From NCBI GenBank assembly GCA_038237235.1, contig JBBRYW010000010.1, positions 1 to 40,851 on the forward strand: a DNA stretch of 40,851 nucleotides. The letters run 5' to 3'. Under the pieces are notes generated by a model, which saw only the letters and a program-made list of their open reading frames with translations, was not told the DNA's origin and ran no database searches. The position numbers were made by a program, and so were the translations under genes. This stretch comes from JBBRYW01 sp038237235 (lineage in GTDB: Bacteria > Actinomycetota > Thermoleophilia > Gaiellales > Gaiellaceae). Below, piece by piece: positions 30,928 to 39,381 of the stretch. The number at the start of each line of letters is the position of its first letter. Position 1 is the first letter of the stretch.

Positions 30928-32439
30928 GTGGCGCTCGAGGTCGGGAAGATCGAGCTCGAGCGCCTGCTCGCGCTCGAGGAGAAGTTCGCGCAGGAGGGTC
31001 TCACCTTCGACGACGTCTCGCTCGTCCCGGCGGAGTCCTCCGTGCTGCCGAGCGAGGCGTCGACGCGCACACGCCTCACGCGCACGATCTCGCTCGAGAT
31101 CCCCCTGCTCTCCGCGGCGATGGACACGGTCACCGAGGCTCGCCTCGCGATCGCGCTCGCCCGTGAAGGCGGCCTGGGTGTGATCCACCGCAATCTCGCG
31201 GTCAGCGAGCAGGCTGCCGAGGTGGACAAGGTGAAGCGCTCCGAGGCGGGGATGATCGTCGAGCCCGTGACCCTGCGGCCTCACGCTCGAGTAGCCGACG
31301 CCCTCGCGGTGATGGCGACCTACCACATCTCCGGAGTGCCGATCACGGACGAGGACGAGATTCTCGTGGGCATCCTGACGAACCGCGACCTGCGCTTCGA
31401 GGACGACACGGATCAGCCCGTCGCGAACCTCATGACGAGCCGCAACCTCGTGACCGTTCCGGTCGGGACGACGCTCGAGCAGGCGCGCGAGGTCCTCCAT
31501 CGCCACAAGGTCGAGAAGGTGCCCGTCGTCGATCTGGACGGCCGTCTCAGGGGCCTGATCACGGTCAAGGACATCTCCAAGCGAATCGAGTTTCCGCTCT
31601 CCACCAAGGACGCGCGCGGCCGGCTGCGCGTCGGTGCTGCCGTGGGCGTCGGAACGGAAGGCATCGAGCGCGCCGAGGCGCTCGTCGAGCAGGACGTCGA
31701 CGTCCTCTTCGTCGACACCTCCCACGGTCACTCAAGCGGCGTGGTCGAGGCTGTGCGTGAGCTGAAGGCGCGCTTCGACGTTCCCGTGGTCGCTGGGAAC
31801 GTGTCGACCGCCGAGGCGACCGAGGCTCTCTGCGCGGCCGGCGCCGACGCTGTGAAGACCGGGCAAGGACCAGGCGGCATCTGCACGACCCGCGTCGTGG
31901 CCGGTATCGGCGTACCGCAGGTCACGGCCGTCTACGACTGCGCTCGTGCAGCCGCCCCGTACGACGTGCCCGTGATCGCGGACGGCGGAATCCAGTGGTC
32001 GGGCGATATCGCGAAGGCGCTCGCAGCGGGCGCCGACTGCGTCATGCTCGGCGCCCTCCTCGCAGGCACCGACGAGAGCCCCGGCGAGGTCGTCCTGTCC
32101 CAGGGCGAACGCTTCAAGGAGTACCGCGGCATGGGCTCGCTCGGCGCGATGAAGGCTCGTTCGTACTCGAAGGACCGCTACTTCCAGCAGGACGTGGATG
32201 ACGCCGGGAAGCTCGTCCCGGAGGGGATCGAGGGCCGTGTCGCCTACAAGGGGCCGCTGCGGAACGTCGTCCACCAGCTCGTCGGCGGCGTGCGGCAGGC
32301 GATGGGCTACGTGGGCGCGGCAACGATCGAGGAGCTGAAGAACGCCCGCTTCGTCCGCGTGACCGCCGCGGGCCTACGCGAGAGCCACCCGCACGATGTG
32401 ACGATGACGAAGGAGGCTCCGAACTACGGTCGCTTCTAG
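30928..32439 (+). CDS. guaB: IMP dehydrogenase
   Basis: 503-residue NAD-dependent enzyme converting IMP to XMP. TIM-barrel start GLTFDDVSLVPAESSVLP; two CBS domains at about 115-225 (MIVEPVTLRPHARVADAL, LMTSRNLVTVPVG); VLFVDTSHGHSSGVVEA. The catalytic-Cys loop reads GADAVKTGQGPGGICTTRVV, and the flap contains KARSYSKDRYFQ. The usual loop is VKVGIGPGSICTTR: here Val, Ile and the phosphate-binding Ser are replaced by Thr, Gln and Gly, while Cys is kept. Length and CBS domains exclude the GuaB1-type reductase. GTG start. guaA follows 28 bp downstream. Confidence 0.93.
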   Translation: MALEVGKIELERLLALEEKFAQEGLTFDDVSLVPAESSVLPSEASTRTRLTRTISLEIPLLSAAMDTVTEARLAIALAREGGLGVIHRNLAVSEQAAEVDKVKRSEAGMIVEPVTLRPHARVADALAVMATYHISGVPITDEDEILVGILTNRDLRFEDDTDQPVANLMTSRNLVTVPVGTTLEQAREVLHRHKVEKVPVVDLDGRLRGLITVKDISKRIEFPLSTKDARGRLRVGAAVGVGTEGIERAEALVEQDVDVLFVDTSHGHSSGVVEAVRELKARFDVPVVAGNVSTAEATEALCAAGADAVKTGQGPGGICTTRVVAGIGVPQVTAVYDCARAAAPYDVPVIADGGIQWSGDIAKALAAGADCVMLGALLAGTDESPGEVVLSQGERFKEYRGMGSLGAMKARSYSKDRYFQQDVDDAGKLVPEGIEGRVAYKGPLRNVVHQLVGGVRQAMGYVGAATIEELKNARFVRVTAAGLRESHPHDVTMTKEAPNYGRF

Positions 32440-32467
32440 CGTCGAGGTCCGTTCCTCTGAGAGCGAG

Positions 32468-34027
32468 CTGCACGAGCAGGGTCGTCCGGTTCTGGTCGTC
32501 GATCTCGGGGGGCAGTACTCGCAGCTGATCGCCCGCAGGGTGCGCGAGTGCCACGTCTTCTCGGAGCTCGTTGGCCATCGGATCTCGGCCGACGCGGTAC
32601 GGGCGCGGAATCCCCTCGCGCTCGTGCTGAGCGGCGGGCCCGCTTCGGTCTACTCGGAGGATGCCCCCGGGGTCGATCCGGAGCTCTTCGAGCTCGGCGT
32701 GCCCGTGCTCGGCATCTGCTACGGCATGCAGCTGATGGCGCAGCAGCTCGGCGGCCGAGTCGATCGCACAGGCGTGTCCGAGTTCGGCCGTACTGAAGTC
32801 CAGACCCAGGAGGGAGCGCTGTTCGCCGGCCTTCCGGCCGAGCAAACCTGCTGGATGAGCCACCGCGACTCGGTCGTCGCCGCGCCGCCAGGCGCGCGCG
32901 TCGTCGCGGGCTCTCCGTCGACGCTGATCGCGGCTTTCGAGGACCCGGCACGACAGCTCTACGGGTTGCAGTTCCACCCCGAGGTGAGCCATACGGCGTA
33001 CGGCAACGAAGTGCTGAGGAACTTCCTCGTTGGCGTGGCCGAGGCGCCGACGACGTGGACCGCGGCTGCCGTGATCGAGGAGCAGGTCGCTCGGATCCGG
33101 GCGCAGGTCGGCGGCGAGCGCGTCCTCTGCGGGCTTTCCGGCGGCGTTGACTCGGCGGTTGCCGCACTGCTCGTGCACCGCGCTGTCGGGAATCAGCTGA
33201 CGTGCGTCTTCGTCGATCACGGCTTGCTGCGTAGTGACGAGGCCGCCCAGGTCGTCGAGACGTTTCGCGGTCACTTTCAGGTCCCGCTCGTTCATGTCGA
33301 CGCAAAGGAGCGCTTCCTTTCGAGGCTTACCGGCGTCGAGGACCCGGAAGAGAAGCGGCGAATCGTCGGCGAGGAGTTCATTCGAGTGTTCGAGCAGGAG
33401 GCTGACCGTGCCGCCGAGTCGACGCAGCAGACGATCCGCTTCCTGGTGCAGGGGACGCTCTACTCGGACGTGATCGAGTCGGGCGGCTCCGAGGACGGGC
33501 TCGCGGCCACGATCAAGTCGCACCACAATGTCGGCGGCCTGCCGGCCGAGATGCGGTTGGAGCTCGTCGAGCCGCTGCGGCTGCTCTTCAAGGACGAGGT
33601 GCGACGCGTTGGCGAGGCACTCGACCTGCCGGAGCGGATGGTGTGGCGCCAACCATTCCCCGGGCCCGGGCTTGCGATCCGAATCATCGGCGAAGTGACG
33701 CCGGAGCGGCTCGCGATCCTGCGCGAGGCAGACGCGATCCTCCAGGACGAGATCCGGCGCGCCGGGCTCTACCGCGAGCTCTGGCAGAGCTTCGCCGTTC
33801 TGCCCGCGATCCGCTCGGTGGGCGTCCAGGGCGACGAGCGCACGTACGCCTACCCGATCGTGATCCGAGCGGTCACGTCGGAGGACGCCATGACAGCCGA
33901 CTGGGCCCGACTGCCCTACGACGTGCTCGAGACCATTTCCGGCCGCATCATCAACGAGATACCGGGGGTCAACCGGGTTGTGCTCGACATCTCGTCAAAG
34001 CCGCCCGCAACGATCGAGTGGGAGTAG
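32468..34027 (+). CDS. guaA: GMP synthase (glutamine-hydrolysing)
   Basis: About 519 residues. N-terminal GATase: PVLVVDLGGQYSQLIARR, Cys in VLGICYGMQLMAQQ, His/Glu in GLQFHPEVSHT. ATP-pyrophosphatase: PP-loop VLCGLSGGVDSAVAALL, then CVFVDHGLLR, SHHNVGGLP. C-terminal dimerisation domain: RQPFPGPGLAIRIIGEVT, ending ISSKPPATIEWE. The start is a problem. No ATG, GTG or TTG exists in frame between the guaB stop and GTG 32540, and starting at 32540 deletes the essential first beta-strand VLVVDLGGQYSQ. CTG 32468 (reading LHEQGRPVLVVD) is the most plausible start; a mutated or mis-sequenced GTG is the alternative. Confidence 0.92.
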   Translation: MHEQGRPVLVVDLGGQYSQLIARRVRECHVFSELVGHRISADAVRARNPLALVLSGGPASVYSEDAPGVDPELFELGVPVLGICYGMQLMAQQLGGRVDRTGVSEFGRTEVQTQEGALFAGLPAEQTCWMSHRDSVVAAPPGARVVAGSPSTLIAAFEDPARQLYGLQFHPEVSHTAYGNEVLRNFLVGVAEAPTTWTAAAVIEEQVARIRAQVGGERVLCGLSGGVDSAVAALLVHRAVGNQLTCVFVDHGLLRSDEAAQVVETFRGHFQVPLVHVDAKERFLSRLTGVEDPEEKRRIVGEEFIRVFEQEADRAAESTQQTIRFLVQGTLYSDVIESGGSEDGLAATIKSHHNVGGLPAEMRLELVEPLRLLFKDEVRRVGEALDLPERMVWRQPFPGPGLAIRIIGEVTPERLAILREADAILQDEIRRAGLYRELWQSFAVLPAIRSVGVQGDERTYAYPIVIRAVTSEDAMTADWARLPYDVLETISGRIINEIPGVNRVVLDISSKPPATIEWE

Positions 34028-34032
34028 AGAGC

Positions 34033-34256
34033 ATGCCGCACGTCCAGATCCGCAACGTCCCGCCTGCTGTCCATCGGAAGCTCAAGGTCCGTGCAGCCGA
34101 GGCTGGGATGTCCTCTCTGACTAGCTTCTGGCCGAGGTCGCGGAGCTTGCCGACCTGCCGACGACTGAGGAGCTCGTGGCCCGAATTCGAAGCCGGAGCA
34201 GCATCAGCACGAAGGAGTCGGCGGCCGAGGTCATTCGCCGCCTGAACCGGGGGTGA
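34033..34256 (+). pseudogene. VapB-like antitoxin, frameshifted
   Basis: Starts MPHVQIRNVPPAVHRKLKVR, the ribbon-helix-helix beginning of FitA/VapB antitoxins, then AAEAGMSSL. After codon 30 or so the continuation is in another frame (LLAEVAELADLPTTEELVAR, then AAEVIRRLNRG and TGA). A frame change around 34120-34130 breaks the protein. The original stop overlaps the toxin start as GTGA. Confidence 0.7.
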
Positions 34257-34436
34257 TCATCGTTGACGGCTCGCCGGTCGTGGCTCATGGATCGGCGACC
34301 GTCTCGCGTCCGCGGGCAGCCTCCACGCCCCCCACCTGTCGCTCTCGCCGAAGCTCTCGATGCGCCGCTCGTCACGTCGGACCGACCCCTCGTCGGCGTT
34401 CCCGGGCACCAGGCGACGGTCGAAGGCCCTGCTTGA
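34253..34436 (+). pseudogene. VapC-like PIN toxin, remnant with deletion
   Basis: Begins VIIVDGSPVV, a PIN-domain first strand with its catalytic Asp, directly overlapping the antitoxin stop. A middle piece (DRLASAGSLHAPHL) and a C-terminal piece (LDAPLVTSDRPLVGVPGH) appear in other frames within only 184 bp, whereas VapC normally needs about 390 bp. An internal deletion and frameshifts have removed the second acidic motif, so no active RNase is made. Confidence 0.65.
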
Positions 34437-34542
34437 GGAGGTAGGTTCGGGACACCTGGTGACACCAACCAGGCTCCGCGCGTGCCCCTGCGATCGGTAC
34501 CGCTCAGTGCGGCGCCGAGTCTCCCCGGGCTGAGCCCCCGGG

Positions 34543-35172
34543 CTACTCGGGCCGGCTCGCGCCTTGCACGGCGGCGTGCAGTAGCGCGGAGGCTGCCCAG
34601 CGCGCTACCTCGGTCGACTTCCGCGCGCTCAGTCCTCGAACGTCGCGCAGGACCAGTACCGCCTCGATCCCGAGACAGAACGAGAGCGCTGAGACCAGTC
34701 GCTCGAACTCGTCCGGGCTGAGCCGATCGCGGAGCGGCTCGATCGCCGCCTCGATCCACTCGACCCGCCGCTGCCCGCGCACCCAGCCCTTCTCGCTGCG
34801 CCGCTCGACGGTGAGCCGGATCATGGAGCGAAGAAGATGCTCCTGCTCGAGGGTCAGGCGTTGAACCGTCTGCACGAGCTGGTCGAGTCGCGCCTCGGCG
34901 TCGTCCTGCCAGCGCACTCTTGCGAGGGCCCGCTCGACCTCGGGACGGACAGCTTCGAGTGTCGTCTCGGTCAGAAGCTGTTCGTGTGTGGGGAAGTAGC
35001 GGTACGCGGTTCGTCGCGAGACGTCAGCCGCGTCGGCCACCTCGTCGATCGTGGGCTCGCGACAGCTCGATCGTCGCGTGCAGCGCCGCAACACCTTGCG
35101 ACGTGATACAGCAGAAGCTGACCTTTCAGCCGGGGGGTTCTCGGGCTGGCACAGCCATCCCGGCGTCGTCAT
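34543..35172 (-). CDS. TetR-family transcriptional regulator
   Basis: 209 residues. The HTH is clear: PTIDEVADAADVSRRTAYRY then FPTHEQLLTETTLEAV. The helical ligand/dimer domain (EARLDQLVQTVQRLTLEQEH to ARWAASALLHAAVQ) is intact. The first 40 residues are odd: the usual helix 1 (RRRILDAAxELFAExGY) is replaced by SRRKVLRRCTRRSSCRE, suggesting a local frameshift or decay just before the HTH. It sits among pseudogenes with no obvious adjacent target gene. Function as repressor is doubtful if helix 1 is lost. Confidence 0.7.
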   Translation of the reverse strand: MTTPGWLCQPENPPAERSASAVSRRKVLRRCTRRSSCREPTIDEVADAADVSRRTAYRYFPTHEQLLTETTLEAVRPEVERALARVRWQDDAEARLDQLVQTVQRLTLEQEHLLRSMIRLTVERRSEKGWVRGQRRVEWIEAAIEPLRDRLSPDEFERLVSALSFCLGIEAVLVLRDVRGLSARKSTEVARWAASALLHAAVQGASRPE

Positions 35173-35194
35173 CGTGATCGTGACCTCAATGCAC

Positions 35195-35362
35195 CAAGGC
35201 GACCTACGCCGCCGGGCAGACCTTCATTGAGCTCGCGTCCGACCAGGCCGCCTTCGTCCGCAACGAGGGATCGAAGCCGGCCGAGGCGGTCCAGACCTAC
35301 ATCAATCCAGCGGGGACTGATGCCCGGATCGACCAGCCGGCGCCGGCTGCCTGCAAGCCCTG
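35195..35362 (+). pseudogene. C-terminal remnant of a cupin-like protein
   Basis: An open stretch without a start reads CTKATYAAGQTFIELASDQA, then FVRNEGSKPAEAVQTYINPA and ends DQPAPAACKP-stop. The pattern (GQTF, then ARNEG, then a strand and Pro-rich tail) resembles the last strands of small secreted cupin proteins. The 5' part is absent and the TetR gene lies immediately to the left. Family assignment from pattern memory only. Confidence 0.4.
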
Positions 35363-35440
35363 AGGGCGGCATGACGAGTGTGCTTCACGGGAGAGGGCGG
35401 GTCAACGGCGACGGTACCGTGACCGAGCTCAGCGATGCCG

Positions 35441-37100
35441 CTACGTGCGATCGGAGAGGCGCCCCGCGAGCTGCGCACGCGAGCCGACACCGAGCTTGGC
35501 GTAGGCGTGCGAGAGGTGAACCTCGATCGTGTGCACGCTGACGTACAGCGACTTTGCGATCTGCTTGTTGGAGAGGCCGGCCGCCGCCTGCTCGACCACG
35601 CGCGACTCGGTCGGCGTCAGCTCGCCGGCCGCGGGCGGGCGGCGCGCTCCGACGCGCGCAAGCTCCGAGCGCGCCCGCTCGGTCCACCCGGAGGAGCATC
35701 TGGTCGAACGTGGCCGCGGACTGCTCCAGCGAGCTGCGGGCCGCGGCCCGCTTCTTTGACCGCCGCTGCGCGCGGCCGAGGCTGAGGAGCGATCTGGCAG
35801 CGTCGAGGCGCAGGCCGAGCGCACCGTAGTCGGCGGCCGCCTGCGCCAGCGCCGCCGCTGCGTCGTCGTCGTAGCTCTCGGCGGCGAGCTGCACGAGAGC
35901 GCCGCAGCGCTTCGCCGTCGCGAGTCCAAGGATGCTGCCGGTCTTCGGCCCGCTCTCAGACGACGCGTGACCGCCAGCGCCTTGTCCGGCTCGCCCAGAC
36001 CCACCAGCGCCTCGAGGAGATCCGGCGCGACCGGGAACACGCCGGGCTCGTCCACCCCCTCGCGACGGGTGTGCTGCCAGACCGCGCGCAGGCTCTCGGC
36101 CGCCTGAGCCGGCTGGTGTGCGAGCAGCGCCGCAATCCCGCCCGCGCAGCGCCTCGAGCAGGTCGAAGCCAACGCCGGTGGCCTTCGCGGCCGCGATCGC
36201 ATCCCGCCGCCCACCGCTCCGCCTCAGCAGGAAGACCGCGGCCCGCGGCAAGCAGCGCGCGGCACCGCTCGTACATCGGCCAATGCGGCAGTTCCCGGAC
36301 GGAGGACTCAATCCACTCGTCGAGGAGGCGCGACGCCGCCTCGCCATCGCCCGCGCGCAGCTCCAGCTCGCACACGTGGAGACGCAGCAGGGCGTACGAG
36401 GCCGGCTCGCCTCGCTCATCGGCCACCGACAGCAACGGCGTCAGAACGGCTCGCCCCTGCTTCAGGTCGCCACGCCAGACGAGCCGCTGGCCGGCGATCC
36501 GCTCCGGCGACTCGGCGATGTGCGGGACTGCCTCCGATGCGGCGCGGAAGCGCGCGCAGAGGTCGTCGATCGGACGTCCACGCAGGCTGTGCGCTCAGGC
36601 CAGCGCATGCAATGCGCACCGCTCCGCGTCAGGCCCTGAAAGACGCGCCGCGGAAAGCGCCTCTAGCGTCCCCGCCTCCGCCTCCCGGATCCGCTCGACG
36701 CGGATGACGGCCTCGTTCACCGAGATCTCCGCGAGCACATACGCGCGCAATTCGGGGTCGCTGCGGCGCCGTTCGAGGTATCGCTCGCCCTCCTCGTTGC
36801 TCCTGATCGCGCCACGGTCGGCCAGGAGCAGGTACGCGCGGCCGCGCGCCGGCCCCGGGGGCAGCACGTCCAGCTCCGGGACGAGCAGATCCACCCGCTG
36901 CCGCTCGCCCGCCACCAGCAGGTAGGCGGCGAGCGCGAGCAGCCGGTCGTTGCGCTCGGGCCGATCCGGCGGCGTCAGGCGCAGCGCGTGCTCTGCCAAC
37001 TGCACAGCCTGCCGCACGGCGGCCCGCGCCGACGCCGCGGCAGCCGCGGCGGCGACCGTGGCGTCGACCTCGTTCGCGCCCCGGGCATGTGCCGGAGCTT
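35441..37100 (-). pseudogene. LuxR-family (LAL/TPR-type) regulator, multiply frameshifted
   Basis: The C-terminal LuxR helix-turn-helix is perfect: ELTPTESRVVEQAAAGLSNK, QIAKSLYVSVHTIEVHLSHA, then KLGVGSRAQLAGRL. Upstream, TPR-like helical segments occur in at least three frames: AAAALAQAAADYGALGLRLD near 35800, VDEPGVFPVAPDLLEALVGL near 36030, YALLRLHVCELELRAGDGEA near 36380 and VQLAEHALRLTPPDRPERND near 37000. The N-terminal AAA/NB-ARC ATPase of such regulators (normally about 900 residues in all) is missing. Four or more frame changes plus truncation make this a dead gene, or one badly assembled. Confidence 0.75.
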
Positions 37101-37253
37101 TTCACTCAGGCCCGCCGGCTCACCACCTGGCTGGCCCGGGACAAGGGCCAGCCGTTCTTCGCTCTCGTCTTCGACCCCTCCCAGCAGGGTAAGGCAGATC
37201 CCGACGACCTACGCGGCGGTGCCAGAACACCGCGACGCTTCATCGGCTGGTAG
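37089..37253 (+). other. Unidentified 54-codon open fragment
   Basis: From GTG 37089 the plus strand reads FTQARRLTTWLARDKGQPFF, ALVFDPSQQGKADPDDL, ending RRFIGW-stop. Composition is protein-like, but I cannot name a family and there is no ribosome-binding site. It lies exactly where the LuxR gene loses its N-terminal domain, so it may be the edge of foreign DNA. The remaining bases to 37288 show nothing. Confidence 0.3.
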
Positions 37254-37288
37254 GGGGCTACCGGCTACGCGTCTTTCACAAAAAGTGC

Positions 37289-38356
37289 CTACCGCGCTCG
37301 GTCGGGCTCGTCGAGAGCGAACGGCGGATAGCGCCGGCGAACGCCGTCGATGTAGGTGGCTAGCCGGTCGGCCAGATCGCCGTCGTGGATCTCGAGCATG
37401 TTCTCGGCGTTCATCTCGCCCGAGCGCGAGAGGTTGAAGCTTCCGGTGAAGACGACGTCGTCGGCCACGGTGACCTTCGCGTGCATGAAGTCGTGGACGC
37501 CAGGCCCCGGCTGCCAGGGAGTCGAGCGCTTCCCCGAGAAGGGGCCCTGCATCACCCGCTCCAGCAACGGCAGCTTCCAGGACACGTTCCCGTTCTGCCG
37601 CCACTGGTAGACGACGCCCTGAACCTGGGGCTGGTCGACGCAGCCGGCGACGTCGACCTTGCCTTCCGAGACGAGCTGCGCCAGCGTGGCCAGCACGGGT
37701 GCCGCAGTGATTACCGGCGAGCAGATGCGTATCCGCTTCGCACGGCCCATCGCCTTCGCGATCCGGTGCGAGAGCGCCTCTCCGTGACCGGGAGTGAACC
37801 ACGTCCGCACCGTCGTCCCGTTTACGGACAGTGGCACCGGCTCACCGAAGCCGCTCAGCTCGACGGCGCCGGTCGCCCACAGCTCCTCGAAGTCAGCGGT
37901 GTAGGCTTCCGCCAGCTCTCGTCCGGCGGCGATCACGATCACGTTCTCCTGCCGCGACCACGAGTCGTCCGTCCAGTTCATCGAGCCGGTCCAGACCGCC
38001 TCTCGATCGCGCACGACGTACTTGTGGTGCATGAGGTCCGGCACGCCGGCGATCGCCCGCGTCGGCACCCCGAAGGACTCGATCAGCTGGGTGTCGGGCT
38101 CGGGCGGCGGGGGGACGGGAATCGGGTTTCGGTGGTCGACGTTGTAGATCACCCGCACGGCGACGCCTCGCGCCGCGGCGGCCTTGATCGCGCCGGCGAC
38201 GACGTCCCGCGTCTCCGGCTGGAGGTGGAAGTCGTACTGCGCCAGGTCGAGCGACGAGCGCGCCTCCGCCACGAACGCAGCGATCTCGCTCGCGACGTCG
38301 AGCGCCTTCTGGCCCCCGTCTGTCAGAGTTCGGATGTCGATCACGGAGCGATTCAT
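37289..38356 (-). CDS. Phospholipase D-like (HKD) protein
   Basis: 355 residues with two PLD active-site motifs: LMHHKYVVRDREAVWTGSMN (about 109-127) and MHAKVTVADDVVFTGSFN (about 291-308), each followed by the family Ser/Asn pattern. No signal peptide or membrane helix is evident, so it is probably cytoplasmic. Bacterial members include phospholipases, nucleases such as Nuc, and unknown phosphodiesterases. ATG 38354-38356 is preferred; longer starts upstream lie inside the divergent VOC gene. That gene starts one base away on the other strand. Confidence 0.82.
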   Translation of the reverse strand: MNRSVIDIRTLTDGGQKALDVASEIAAFVAEARSSLDLAQYDFHLQPETRDVVAGAIKAAAARGVAVRVIYNVDHRNPIPVPPPPEPDTQLIESFGVPTRAIAGVPDLMHHKYVVRDREAVWTGSMNWTDDSWSRQENVIVIAAGRELAEAYTADFEELWATGAVELSGFGEPVPLSVNGTTVRTWFTPGHGEALSHRIAKAMGRAKRIRICSPVITAAPVLATLAQLVSEGKVDVAGCVDQPQVQGVVYQWRQNGNVSWKLPLLERVMQGPFSGKRSTPWQPGPGVHDFMHAKVTVADDVVFTGSFNLSRSGEMNAENMLEIHDGDLADRLATYIDGVRRRYPPFALDEPDRAR

Positions 38357-38357
38357 T

Positions 38358-38745
38358 ATGCCCGGCGCGCGAGAAATCGAACTCGACCACGTTGTCATTG
38401 CCGTTTCCGACTGGGAGCGCTCGAATGCGTTCTACCGTGACGTGCTCGGTGCGGAGTTGATCGAGCTGGACCGGGGCCGCTGGGCGTATCGCGTCGGCGA
38501 CCGCCAGTTGAACGTACACGGTCCCGGCGCCGAAGCGTCGCCCGTCTCACGCCGACCCGTCGAGCCCGGTAACAGCGACCTCTGCTTTGCCTGGTCCGGT
38601 TCCGTCGACTCGGCCGTTCGGCACCTCGCACGGCGTCGAGATCGAGCAGGGGCCTGTCGGCAGATTCGGCGCTCGCGGCAACGGCACGAGCGTCTACTTC
38701 CGCGATCCCGACGGCAGCCTGCTGGAGCTCATCACCTACGCATGA
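38358..38745 (+). pseudogene. VOC (glyoxalase/dioxygenase-fold) protein, single frameshift
   Basis: Begins IELDHVVIAVSDWERSNAFY, then RDVLGAELIELDRGRWAYRV, a normal first half of a small VOC protein. In the first frame sense is lost after VDSAVRHLA (about 38625); the other frame continues HGVEIEQGPVGRFGARGNGT then SVYFRDPDGSLLELITYA-stop. The parts join seamlessly with a one-base shift, so one indel separates them. All metal-site positions (H near the start, E in LLELI) survive. Could be a very recent mutation or a sequencing error. Confidence 0.75.
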
Positions 38746-38827
38746 GCACGCTACGGGTCGGGGATCGCCGGAGTGACGCCCGCGGTCCACCGTCCCTCGC
38801 TCCGCATGAGCCTCAAGAGGTTGGCCC

Positions 38828-39355
38828 ATGAGTGCCGATTTCGTCGAGGCGCTCGCGGCAGCGCAGATCGGCCAGACGTTCAACTTCTACCGGGACGGCG
38901 AGCGCGCCGCGCTTCTGCGTGACCGCCTCCGGCGCTACCTCGAGAGTCGGCGTGAGGCCCCGATGCTCCTCGTCGGAGAGGCAGCCGGCTACCGCGGTGC
39001 CCGGGTTTCCGGCCTGCCCTTCACCTCGGAACGCCAGCTGACGGGCAACGGGCCGGCAGAAGCCACGGCCACGATCGTGCACCGGGTGCTCGACGAGCTC
39101 GGCATCGCGGAGCACGTCCTGCTCTGGAATGTCGTCCCGACGCATCCCGGTACCGCGTCTTCGAACCGCCGTCCGACCCGGGGCGAGGCCGGCGCCGGCG
39201 CGCCCTTCCTCGAGGAGCTGGCCACCGGGCGCCGCGTCGTTGCCGTGGGCCGCCTGGCGCAAGTCGTCCTGCAAGCGCCCTACGTCCGACACCCCTCGCA
39301 CGGTGGCGCCCGAGCGTTTCGCGCGGGCCTCGAAAGCCGGCTTTGCGCCCGATAG
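38828..39355 (+). CDS. Uracil-DNA glycosylase superfamily protein
   Basis: 175 residues. APMLLVGEAAGYRGARVSGL and PFTSERQLTG resemble the catalytic first motif of family UDG/MUG-type proteins. LLWNVVPTHPG occupies the position of the N-rich substrate motif, and YVRHPSHGGARAFR matches the HPS-type intercalating motif with the key His. Removal of uracil or another base from DNA is the likely activity, but several members of this clade are uncharacterised. ATG 38828 follows AAGAGG. Not part of an obvious operon. Confidence 0.75.
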   Translation: MSADFVEALAAAQIGQTFNFYRDGERAALLRDRLRRYLESRREAPMLLVGEAAGYRGARVSGLPFTSERQLTGNGPAEATATIVHRVLDELGIAEHVLLWNVVPTHPGTASSNRRPTRGEAGAGAPFLEELATGRRVVAVGRLAQVVLQAPYVRHPSHGGARAFRAGLESRLCAR

Positions 39356-39381
39356 GCAAGGGCTTCCCGCCGGCTGCTTGA

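Noticed and set aside
34437..34542. CCTGGT...ACCAGG hairpin after the vapC remnant as a terminator
   Set aside because: Six-base stem with a 7-nt loop and no T-run, within decayed sequence; too weak to call.
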